From contig CM022953.1 in assembly GCA_012931725.1 (NCBI GenBank), positions 57,296,574 through 57,360,573 of the forward strand: a stretch of 64,000 nt of DNA. Direction: 5' to 3'. The DNA comes from Litsea cubeba (lineage: Eukaryota > Streptophyta > Magnoliopsida > Laurales > Lauraceae). Below the pieces are notes generated by a model. That model was not told the origin of the DNA. It saw nothing but the letters and a program-made list of their open reading frames with translations, and made no database searches. Below are positions 34,631-45,064 of this stretch, piece by piece. How positions within the stretch are numbered: the first letter of the stretch is position 1; each line of letters starts with the position of its first letter. The position numbers were made by a program, and so were the translations under genes.

Positions 34631-35511
34631 TGTGTGGGGAGATTTTCAAAGCTCCAGGATTACGCTAATCATAGCCATCAGATGGGACTAAGCATTCTCG
34701 CGTGCCATCCGCGTGCCATCCATGTGGCATCAGCCTCACCTCGGCTACCGGGACAGAGGCCTCAGACGAAGTCAGGCAGGTCCTGGCCGCTAGCGCCGAA
34801 CTCGGGTACCCAAGTGCCCACCTCGGCTAAAAGCTTGACCTCGGCCAAAGAAGCCGGGACAAAAGCCGAAGCAAGGGAGAATCCCCACTCGCGCCCTTCG
34901 CCCGCCACGCCATCAGACACGTGGAGGAATAGGGGCGCGAGCCAGTAAGACAGATGCGACATCCGACCGTCCACAATCTTCGCCAGATCACTGACAGGTC
35001 GGCATCCAGCGGCTGAAGCCAAATCAGGGCAAGGCCCGAGGGTGGATCCGATGGGACCTCTACCGCAAAAGGCGTCCAACATGATCTGGCCCAACATGAC
35101 ACATATTAAATGCGATGTGGGCTGATCCGATTGGCATTAAATGCAAAGTGGGCTGGAATGGACCGCATTTATTACTTTGTGAGCTGATAAAGACTTCCCT
35201 ATCAAATCATGGGACCCACACCAAAATATCATCCAAGATATCGTCCAGTTCTCTATAAATAGAACCCCATTTCACATGCAAGGTACGCACTATACACACT
35301 GGAGAGTCGCCACTCTGCCTCTCTTCTCCCTCTCTTTTGTCACAATTCACTTACTGACTTAGGCATTGGAGAGCCTTGCGCCGCTCAGGCCAAGGTCCTC
35401 TGACCGTTTGCTCTTCTCTTTCAGGCTTTGAGGCAGCAGATCATCTTATTCATTTGGATAAGTCCTGCAAGGCACCCTGATTATTGTGAGTCATATTTTT
35501 CTGTACCTACA
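34631..35511 (+). repeat. LTR 1 (duplicated 5' LTR) of the Tat-type element
   Basis: 881 bp, TGTGTGGGG to CCTACA, preceded by ACCAT, with TATA box CTATAAATAG at 35253-35262. Confidence 0.92.
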
Positions 35512-35576
35512 ATTGGTGCCGTCTATGGGAAGGCACTATCCCAACCTTCCCAACCTTCTCAATCTTCCCAAAAACC

Positions 35577-36226
35577 ATGCCTCCGAAAGCTAAGAAAGGC
35601 GGAGAGTCCCTGAGAGCAAGACTCGAGCATCCGGGCCCGTCAACGGACGTCCCTCCTCAGGGACGGTCCGAAATGGTGCATGGCGTGTCTGCAGGCGAAG
35701 AGCGCGTAGGGTCGCGGCCCTTCGTCGAGATTCCCTTCCAAGAGGGAGTTGAGACCTCATTCTCTGACGACGAAGTCGCGCCTCCCAGACGGGACGAGCG
35801 TCGACATGAGCGCCCTCTCAAAGGCAAAGCTGCAGCAGTGGAGGAGCCACGCCGTGTGCAACCCCCTGATGATAAAGGAGACATCGCAGCTCAAAACACT
35901 CTCCTCTAGAAGCAGGACCGAATAATCCGCCAGCTCCAGCAGCAACTGAGAGCGGTGCAAAATGCCTCGCAAAGACAGCCCTCAAAGCCCCAAGGTGAGA
36001 AAAGAGTTGTCCAAAGCAAGGTAGTCCAGCCCTCCCGCGTCTGAGAGCCTTTTTGGATCAGAAGCGCAGCCAGGCCCACGATGAAGGCTCAAGCAACAAC
36101 CATAGTCATCATGGCCGCGACGGACGAGCTCATAGCCATCATAGCAGAGGCCATTCGAAGCGAAAACCAAGAGTACTGACACCAGAGAAGGATGACGAGC
36201 AAGAGCGGCTCGACAAGCGCATCAAC
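35577..36226 (+). pseudogene. Duplicated gag 5' fragment
   Basis: MPPKAKKGGESLRARLEHPG and onward, the same N-terminus as at 37490. It shares the TAG at about 35908 with the second copy (37820). It still has CGA (arginine) where the second copy has TGA at 38079, and carries a small deletion near 36040 absent from copy 2. It is cut by the duplication junction at 36226. Confidence 0.88.
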
Positions 36227-36543
36227 CCTGACAATATACTTGGAGGTGAAAATTGCCTTGGCCAATTGAGCTCAAGTAAAACAAATTAACTTCAGGTGAA
36301 CCCTTTGGTGATCCTAAACCATTCGAAATATGCATCTGCCCGTGTTTACCTGTAGGTTCAAGCTTCAGGTCTTTCATCCCTATCAGATTTGACTGGTCAT
36401 CAAGAAATTGATTGAACCCCAAAGTGTATTAGTATCTTTTGAAAAACTCGTAACTTTCTGTACAAAGAGGCCATGTCATGCGCATTCATCTCGTCAATTC
36501 AAATGGTAATATATTATTAAATCATCACCATCACCATTACCAT

Positions 36544-37424
36544 TGTGTGGGGAGATTTTCAAAGCTCCAGGATTACGCTAATCATAGCCATCAGATGGGA
36601 CTAAGCATTCTCGCGTGCCATCCGCGTGCCATCCACGTGGCATCAGCCTCACCTCGGCTACCGGGACAGAGGCCTCAGACGAAGTCAGGCAGGTCCTGGC
36701 CGCTAGCGCCGAACTCGGGTACCCAAGTGCCCACCTCGGCTAAAAGCTTGACCTCGGCCAAAGAAGCTGGGACGAAAGCCGAAGCAAGGGAGAATCCCCA
36801 CTCGCGCCCTTCGCCCGCCACGCCATCAGACACGTGGAGGAATAGGGGCGCGAGCCAGTAAGACAGATGCGACATCCGACCGTCCACAATCTTCGCCAGA
36901 TCACTGACAGATCGGCATCCAGCGGCTGAAGCCAAATCAGGGCAAGGCCCGAGGGTGGATCCAATGGGACCTCTACCGCCAAAGGCGTCCAACATGATCT
37001 GGCCCAACATGACACATATTAAATGCGATGTGGGCTGATCCGACTGGCATTAAATGCAAAGTGGGCTGGAATGGACCGCATTTATTACTTTGTGGGCTGA
37101 TAAAGACTTCCCTATCAAATCATGGGACCCACGCCAAAATATCACCCAAGATATCGTCCAGTTCTCTATAAATAGAACCCCATTTCACATGCAAGGTACG
37201 CACTATACACACTGGAGAGTCGCCACTCTGCCTCTCTTCTCCCTCTCCTTTGTCACAATTCACTTACTGACTTAGGCATTGGAGAGCCTTGCGCCGCTCA
37301 GGCCAGGGTCCTCTGACCGTTTGCTCTTCTCTTTCAGGCTTTGAGGCAGCAGATCATCTTATTCATTTGGATAACTCCTGTAAGGCACCCTGATTATTGT
37401 GAGTCATATTTTTCTGCACCTACA
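36544..37424 (+). repeat. LTR 2 (5' LTR) of the Tat-type element
   Basis: TGTGTGGGG to CCTACA, with TATA box CTATAAATAG at 37166-37175. Confidence 0.95.
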
Positions 37425-37425
37425 A

Positions 37426-37442
37426 TTGGTGCCGTCTATGAG
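37426..37442 (+). other. Primer binding site of the Tat-type element
   Basis: TTGGTGCCGTCTATGAG one base after the LTR. It resembles the (T)TGGCGCCGTCTGTGGGA primer site common in Tat-lineage elements. The same site in the duplicated copy is at 35513. Confidence 0.7.
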
Positions 37443-37489
37443 AAGGCACTATCCCAACCTTCCCAACCTTCTCAATCTTCCCAGAAACC

Positions 37490-39565
37490 ATGCCTCCGAA
37501 AGCTAAGAAAGGCGGAGAGTCCCTGAGAGCAAGACTCGAGCGTCCGGGCCCGTCGACGGACGTCCCTCCTCAGGGACGGTCCGGAATGGTGCATGGCGTG
37601 TCTGCAGGCGAAGAGCGCGTAGGCTCGCGGCCCTTCATCGAGATTCCCTTCCAAGAGGGAGTTGAGACCTCATTCTCTGACGACGAAGTCGCGCCTCCCC
37701 GACGGGACGAGCGTCGACATGAGCGCCCTCTCAAAGGCAAAGCTGCGGCAGTGGAGGAGCCACGCCGTGCGCAACCCCCTGATGATAGAGGAGACATCGT
37801 AGCTCAAAACACTCTCCTCTAGAAGCAGGACCGAATAATCCGCCAGCTCCAGCAGCAACTGAGAGCGGTGCAAAATGCCTCGCTAAGGCAGCCCTCAGAG
37901 CCCCAAGGTGAGAAAAGAATTGTCCAAAGCAAGGTAGTCCAGCCCTCCCGTGAGGATTTGAGAGCCTTTTTGGATCAGAAGCGCAGCCAGGCCCACGATG
38001 AAGGCTCGAGCAACAACCATAGTCATCATGGCCGCGACGGACGAGCTCATAGCCATCATAGCAGAGGCCATTCGAAGTGAAAACCAAGAGCACTGACACC
38101 AGAGAAGGATGACGAGCAAGAGCGGCTCAACAAGCGCATCAAGCTGGCTCTTCAGCATAACCTGGAGATGCGGGACCAGCAAGAAATCTGTGGCCCCACC
38201 GATCTGGGGGCCTCTCCTTTCACACGGGACATCGAGAGAACTCCTTTGCCTAAGAAGTTCTCTGTCCCATGGTTCGTCCCCTACGACGGATTGTCTGACC
38301 CATCCGCTCACCTCCGGCACTTCTCTCAGAAGATGTCCATCTGGGAGAACGAGGGCCACCTCAACTGCAAGATTTTCTCCTCCAGTTTGAGCGACCTCCC
38401 TCTGAAGTGGTTCTGCGCCCTCCCGGAGAGGTCTATCTCGAGTTGGACGGAGCTCCAGCTCTCCTTCCTGAAGAAGTTCCAGGCCTACAGCGTCGTCCCC
38501 AAGACTGATGCTGATATTCTTACCCTGAAGATGAAGCAGCGCGAAAGCCTCTCCCAGTTCGCTCAGCGGTTCTGGGCGATTTACAGCTAGATTGAGGATA
38601 CCAGAGAAGAAGTGGCGATTTTCGCCTTCCGGAATGCCCTGTTACTAGGGCACGAGCTGCGGAAAGATCTAGTTGGAGACCCCGCTCCCTCCATGCCGGC
38701 CTTGATGTCCCGGATAAAGTGCTTTGTCGCCCGGGAGGAGGATGAGATCCGGGCACTGGAGGAAGAGGGCCCGAGACCCAAGGAGAGGAGCAACCAACCC
38801 CAGCAGAGGGGTAAGAAGCCCTTCCAGAAGCAGGAGCCGAAGCAAACCTGGGTCTCCAGTTCGGCGAAAGCTACAGCATCCGGGTCTGGGGGCAGCAGGA
38901 GGACCAGACCTCCCTCCGACGCCTACCAGGCTGTGAACATCGTCTTCAAGGAGCCGATCCACCAGGTTATGAACAAGATAAAGACCAAGCCATTCTTCAA
39001 GTGGCCTCAACCCTTGCAGGGCGACCCCCCCCCCCATGACCAAACCAGGTTCTATGCCTACCATAAGGCTAACGGGCACAGGACCGAGGAGTGCAGGGCT
39101 CTGAAGTATCACCTGGAGAGGCTCGCCAAGGAAGGCCACCTTGCGGAGTTCGTGAAGGCAGGAGATGTCGGCAGCGGCGGCAGTAGCCGAGCTCATCAGA
39201 GCACGACTAAGGTTCCAGACAGCGAAGACTCTGAAAAGATCATAAATGTGATCCATCTGGCGCCCTCAGCTCCCTCTCACTCAGCTCGAGACAGCCCTCA
39301 GGCTCGTGCCGAAGCTAGGCGGGCCTCGCATGGGAAAGAGGTGATGAGAGCCGAACTCGGGCCAGCGTCCAAGAGAGCGTGCCGCGGCCGCCCAGCCATC
39401 TCATTCTCAAACAAAGACCTGGAGGGAATCCAACTTCCCCACAATGATCCCCTGCTCCTCACGATGAAGCTAAAAGACTTCAATGTGAAGAGGATCCTCG
39501 TCGACTCCGGCAGCTCTTCCGAGGCCCTCTACTATGAATGCTTCAAGAAGATGAGACTCTTATAA
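37490..39565 (+). pseudogene. Gypsy gag and aspartic protease, several stops
   Basis: From MPPKAKKGGESLRARLERPG an acidic/basic N-part runs through HSHHGRDGRAHSHHSRG to the gag core (FSVPWFVPYDGLSDPSAHL, LPLKWFCALPERSISSW, LKMKQRESLSQFAQRF). Then come a zinc-region-like FYAYHKANGHRTEECRALK (C/H partly lost) and the protease site RILVDSGSSSEALYYE near 39498. Stops at 37820 (TAG), 38079 (TGA), 38588 (TAG) and 39562 (TAA) interrupt one continuous frame series. At least the second is a CpG-type CGA to TGA change. The element cannot make its own gag-pol. Confidence 0.88.
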
Positions 39566-42500
39566 GCCGAACTGAAGGAGGTCCGTACGCCCCTGATAGG
39601 ATTCTCCGCCAAACCAGTCTACCCCAAGGGAAGAATCACCCTGGAAACCCGAGTGGGCGGAGCCTCCGTGATGGCCGATTTTCTGGTAGTGGACGCCCCT
39701 TCTCCTTACAACGTTTCTTGGAAAGAACATGGCTCCACAAGATGGAAGCAGTCCCCTCCTCCCTCTGCCTGAAGCTGAAGTTCGTACTCGAAGACAAGGA
39801 AGGCAAGATGGAGGTGGTCACAGTGGAAGGAGATCAGCAGCTGGCCAGGCAGTGCATGCTAGCCATGATCCCTGGAGAAAAGGAGCCAGAGCGCGTCAAC
39901 CTGGCAGAGTTCGAAAAGGGGCTAGATGAGATCGGCCGAGATCCTGACAAGAAAAGTATTGAGGACCTAGCCGAAGTCAGGCTCGACTCAGCAGACCCTG
40001 ACAGATTTTTCCTGATCGGCACTCAGATGCCTGACGAAGAGAGAGCCGAGCTCTCAAGGTTTCTGATGCAGAACGTGGATGTCTTCGCCTGGACCCCGAG
40101 CGAAATGCCTGGGGTCGACCCCAAGGTCATGTGCCACAAGCTAAATGTGGATCCCAGCCACAAGCCAGTGGTACAGAGAGCCCGAAGGACAGGGTTACAG
40201 CAGACAGACGCGGTAGTCGAAGAGGTCGACAAGTTACTGGAGGCAGGCCCAATCCGGGAGGTCCAGTACCCAGTCTGGCTGGCCAATACAGTGGTGGTTA
40301 AGAAGAAGACTAGCAAATGGAGGGTGTGTGGACTTCACAGATCTCAACAGGGCCTGCCCTAAGGATAGTTTCCCCCTTCTAAAGATTGATCAGATGATCG
40401 ACGCCACCGCTGGCCATGACTGAATGAGCTTCCTCGACGCCTACAGAGGCTACCATCAGATTTCGATGTATGAGCCAGACGAGGAGAAAACTGCATTCAT
40501 AATCCCCCGCGGCACTTATTGCTACAAGGTGATGCCCTTTGGGCTGAAGAACGCGGGGGCAACATATCAGCGCCTCGTGACAAAGATGTTCCAGGTTCAC
40601 CTCGGCAAGACAGTGGAAGTCTACATCGACGATATGGTCGTCAAATCCAAGCACTCCAGCGACCATCTGGCGGATCTGGCCAAAGTCTTCAGCATCCTCC
40701 GCGAGTTCAAACTCAAACTGAATGCTTCCAAGTGCGCCTTTGGCATAGCTTCTGGCAAGTTCCTCGGGAGCCTGGTAACACGGAGGGGAATAGAGGCCAA
40801 CCCGGACCAGATTACTACAATCTTGGGCATTCAGAGCCCATCTACTACAAAAGAGGTCCAGAAGCTTACAGGCATGGCTGCAGCACTCAATCGCTTCATC
40901 AGCAGATCATCAGATAAGTGCCGGCCTTTCTTTCAGCTTCTGAGAAAAAACTTAACATTCCAATGGACCCCTGAGTGCGACTAAGCATTGGCAGCACTCA
41001 AAACTTATTTATCTTCACCACCCTTACTCTCTACCCCAACTCGGGGGGAGATTTTGTATCTATATCTTGCGGTCTCGGATCATGCGGTGAGCTCAGTCCT
41101 CATCAGAGAGGACGAAGGAGTCCAAAAACCAATTTACTAAACAAGCAAGATCCTGCTTGATGCCGAGACCAGATACCTTTTACTGGAGAAGCTCGCGTTG
41201 GCACTCGTCAGCTCCTCCCGCAAGCTCTCCAATTTTTTCCAATCCCACACCATTGTGGTTATCACGGAGCATCCACTCCGTTCTATATTTAAGAAAGCTG
41301 ACTTTTCAAGGCGAATCTCAAAATGGGCAGTCAAACTGGGGCAGTATGACATTCAGTACCATCCCCAGACTGTGATCAAAGCCCAGATTCTAGCAGACTT
41401 CATTGTAGAGTTCGTCTCGCCGAGCTCGGCTCCGACCCAGCCCGGCACGGAACTGGGGGGCATAGGGCATGAGCCTGAAGTAACCGAGGTCAAACAAGCT
41501 CCCGCCTCGGCATGGAAGGTCTTTGTAGACGGTTCGTCCACCTCCAAGAGAGCTGGCGCCGGCATAGTCCTCCAATCGCCAGAGGGACTGGTCATAGAGC
41601 AAGCCTTCACCTTGGACTTCAAAGCAACAAACAATGAAGCGGAGTATGAAGCTCTGATAACAGGGCTGAACAGCGCCCGAATCCTCAGAGCCCAGCAACT
41701 GGTGATCTTCAGCGATTCGCAATCGATAACTAGCCAGCTCGCTGGGGACTACCAAGCTAGGGACGACAGGATGGCGGCCTACTTAGCCCTCGTGAAAAAA
41801 CTACTCTCTCATTTCCAGACAGCCGAGGTCAGGCAAATCTCCAGAGATACCAACACGCACGCTGATGCGCTTGCAAACCTGGCCTCCGTTGTCGAAGCAG
41901 GAAAGAAAAGGACTGTCGAGGTTGGATCGATACCAAGATCAAGCCTAGAGCTCCACTCACCTCGGCAAGTCCTTTGTGCTGATCTCGGCCCGAGCTAGAT
42001 GGATCTAATCATTTCTTACCTGAAAGACGACCAGCTCCCCGAAGACAAGACTGAAGCCCACCGAATCAGACTCAAGGCAGCTCGATTCTGGCTATCTCCC
42101 AAAGGCAAACTCTACAGAAAATCCCTCACGGGTCCTTACCTCCAATGCGTCCCTCCGAGCAAGGTGGACAACTTTCTGTATGAGATCCATGAAGGAATCT
42201 TCGGCAGTCACATCGGAGGTCGATCATTGGCCTACAGGGCTATAAGCCAAGGTTACTGGTGGCCGTACATGCAGAAGGATGCGCAGGTATACGCCAGGAA
42301 ATGTGAAAAATGCCAGAAGTTCTCCCACTCTCTTCATCAGCGAGCGCAAGACCTGAGTCCCCTCTCTAGTCCATGGCCCTTTGCTCAATGGGGGCTGGAC
42401 ATTGTAGGGCCTCTCCACCGAGCTCCAGGGAACAAGAGATGGCTGATAGTTGCTACGGACTACTTCACAAAGTGGATAGAAGCTGAACCGCTGTCCTCCA

Positions 42501-43233
42501 TCACTGATAGGGACTCCAAGAACTTCGTGTGGAAGAACATCATAACGAGGTTCGACATTCCCAGGACCCTAATTTCCGACAACGGGACTCAGTTTGACTC
42601 CAAATCCTTCAAAGACTTCTGCCAAGAGCATGGCATCAGGAACCATTACTCCACTCCGGTGTATCCACAGAGCAATGGACATGCCGAAATTTCTAACAAG
42701 GTAATCCTGGACGGCCTGAAGAAGCGGTTGGACAAGGCAAAAGGTAGTTGGGTAAAGGTGTTTCCCAGCGTGTTGTGGGCATACAGAACGACTCCAAGGC
42801 GATCCACCTCGGCGACACCTTCTCTCTGGCCTATGGGATGGAGGCGGTCATTCCCTTAGAAATTGGCCTCCCCACCCTGAGGACAGAGTTGGTCGACCAG
42901 GGCCGAAACGAGACAAACCTGGCGATGGAGCTAGACCTGGCGGACGAGCGTCGAGAAGCAGCAGCCCTATGACTGACTGACTATCAGCAGCGGCTAGCCA
43001 GAGGATACAATGAAAAAGTCAGGGAAAGAAGTTTCTCCGTAGGAGAACTGGTCCTGGAGAAAACCCTGCCAGCTGACAAAGATCCGAATGAAGGAAAAGT
43101 GGCCCCGAACTGGCATGGCCCATTCAGGGTGGTCTCACTGGCAGGACGATCCTCTTACAAACTCGAAGACGTAGAATGCAGGCAGTTGCCGAGACCATGG
43201 AATGCATCTCATTTGAAGAAATTCTATTTCTAA
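39566..43233 (+). pseudogene. Gypsy pol: RT, two RNase H domains, integrase
   Basis: Broken frames give the pre-RT block EMPGVDPKVMCHKLNVDPSH, RT motifs FLDAYRGYHQISM, MPFGLKNAGATYQRLV and YIDDMVVKS (near 40621), and RNase H 1 in a damaged stretch (40981-41350). The second RNase H has WKVFVDGSSTSKRAGAGIVL, NNEAEYEALI and HADALANLAS. Integrase has a zinc region (HEGIFGSHIGGRSL to CEKCQKF), LDIVGPL, TDYFTKWIEAEPL, LISDNGTQFDSKSF and QSNGHAEISNK, with a C-tail ending HLKKFYF. Stops at 40420, 40981, 41996 and 42970 and frameshifts near 39715, 40330 and 42840 disable it. Confidence 0.9.
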
Positions 43234-43318
43234 AAATGCAACAAAAGTCTCATGATCAATGAGCGTTTGCCCTGTCATCAATCTATGTCATCTCACCTTG
43301 TCTGAGTTCGGCAGCTTC

Positions 43319-43660
43319 GGGTTCATAACCCTGGAAGAGGCTTCGGATTCATACATCCGGTCGCTTCCTAAATTTTGGGTTCATAACCCTGGAAGAGGCT
43401 TCGGATTCATACATCTGGTCGGTTCCTAACCCTGGAAGAGGCTTCGGATTCATACATCCGGTCGCTTCCTAAATTTTGGGTTCATAACCCTGGAAGAGGC
43501 TTCGGATTCATACATCCGGTCGCTTCCTAAATTTTGGGTCCTAACCCTAGAAGAGGCTTCGGATTCATACATCCGGTCGCTTCCTAAATTTTGGGTTCCT
43601 AACCCTGGAAGAGGCTTCGGATCCATACATCCGGTCGCTTCCTAAATTCTGGGTTCATAC
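43319..43660 (+). repeat. Six tandem copies of a 50-58 bp unit
   Basis: Units contain CCTGGAAGAGGCTTCGGATT, CATACATCCGGTCGCTTCC and TAAATTTTGGGTTC with few changes. They start right after the integrase end, in the 3' non-coding part of the Tat element. Confidence 0.9.
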
Positions 43661-44379
43661 ACCCCTCGAGATCGTTCCCGAACTCAGGCTCGCACAACCA
43701 AAATCCTCGAGAATCTGGGTTCGTCTTGGCAAATGACAGTCCGTCTCGGCCAATGGCGGTCCATTTCGGCCAATGACAGTCTTCGAAAGAAAAGGAGCAG
43801 TGCAAGCACTGAAGTGCAGAAAAGCAACACAAAAACATAAGTACCGCAAAACAGTACAAGAAAAGCAAAAAAGAATGCAAAAATACAGAAACATTGTGCA
43901 CAGATCATGTGACCAGAAACTTTGTTCTTTTTATTTATTGTAATTACATCATTACAAGGATTATAGAAAAGAAAACAAAATACAGCAAAGTGGCTCGCAG
44001 TCCTCTAAAAACAAAAAAAGAAATAAAGACTCTGGGAGGCTCTGATCTTCACTGACTCTTCAGTCCGATCTTCAGCGTCCTGAGCTCTTCAACACCCTCT
44101 GGATTGGCAGCTTGAAGACTCTGAACCTCACTGAGCTCTACAATACCCTTTGGTGGGTTAGACCAAAGTTAGCAAACAAGAGCCCCCTCAGTCTGAGGAC
44201 CTCTCGATCCTGCCCGCTGCTCGGAGGTCTGGATATCCCACAAGAAGACCTGCGCAATGATTCCACACAGGGCCCTTTGGGATGAAAACAAGACCCCCAA
44301 ACGAGTGGGGCGCTACCAACCCCCGGCTGCAAAGATTCCCATGCAGCCGCATCGGAGGAAGTTGGCCGTTGACCCGCGT

Positions 44380-44553
44380 TCAGAGAGCGCGTAGTCCACG
44401 AGGATCGTCTTCAGAGAGCGTGCAGACCACGACAGACAGTCCCTCCTGGAGGAAGCTGTCTTCTGGCGCAGAGGTTTCGCCCGGGTCAAAGGTTCCTAAG
44501 GTTCCACTGAACATGGCTGCCAGGACAGCTAACAGAAAGAGGCAGGTTCCCAT
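44380..44553 (-). CDS. 57-codon antisense reading frame with signal-peptide-like start
   Basis: From the ATG at 44553 the minus strand encodes MGTCLFLLAVLAAMFSGTLG, a short hydrophobic run with small residues before a possible cleavage site. An acidic tail (SAPEDSFLQEG, TLSEDDPRG) follows, with a TGA at 44380. A TATA box on the same strand lies about 55 bp upstream. I do not recognise the product. It lies between the 43-kb tandem repeats and the larger antisense gene. It could be a secreted micropeptide, a leftover of a captured gene, or chance; the TATA plus hydrophobic start makes it worth recording. Confidence 0.35.
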   Translation of the reverse strand: MGTCLFLLAVLAAMFSGTLGTFDPGETSAPEDSFLQEGLSVVVCTLSEDDPRGLRAL

Positions 44554-44605
44554 GTCAGAAGATAAAATGTCAAGGTTCTTTCTCTCCCAGGGCGAGCTTG
44601 CTACT

Positions 44606-44616
44606 CCTATTTATAG
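44606..44616 (-). promoter_or_regulatory. Antisense TATA box
   Basis: The minus strand reads CTATAAATAGG upstream of the 57-codon frame. The core is nearly palindromic, so either strand could be served. Confidence 0.45.
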
Positions 44617-45064
44617 GAAGAAAAAGGGCCCAGTCTTCAAAAGAATTTATGAGGCGAGGTCTCCCACACCCTACGTGGGGTGCATGTCTTCCTACATGCT
44701 GACCAGCGGTTCCGATGGCGCCACGTGGAGCCATCCGCTCATTTTCCTCATTGGCCATACCACCACACTTACTGTTATTTATGGTCTTCAGAATACAGAG
44801 AATCAGCACAGATAACTATGAAGATCGTTCGGTACTCTCTCCAACTCAAGGCTCACACGTCACGTCGCATTGAAGGCACTCAGCCGGACTCAAGCATAAA
44901 AGAGCCGAACTCAAAAAAGAAAGGGAAAGAGAGAAAATGGAGCACAAGTGCACAAGTAAAGGAGCTCTGTTTTTCATTAAAGATGAAGGATATTACAGAG
45001 TTAAAGGTTACATGCAAAGAAAAGAAAGGAAAAATTACAAAGAGCGAATGCAAGAAAGTTAAAA

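Larger units (their letters stand above)
34314..36226 (+). repeat. 1913-bp tandem duplication, first copy
   Basis: This segment (CCTGACAATATACTTG onward) recurs directly at 36227-38139. It spans 317 bp of left flank with target site ACCAT, a full LTR (34631-35511), primer site and gag start. The junction at 36226 joins gag (CGCATCAA) straight into flank (CCTGACAAT). The two source sites share CAAGC, suggesting microhomology. The copies differ by about 15 bases over the 881-bp LTR. Confidence 0.9.
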
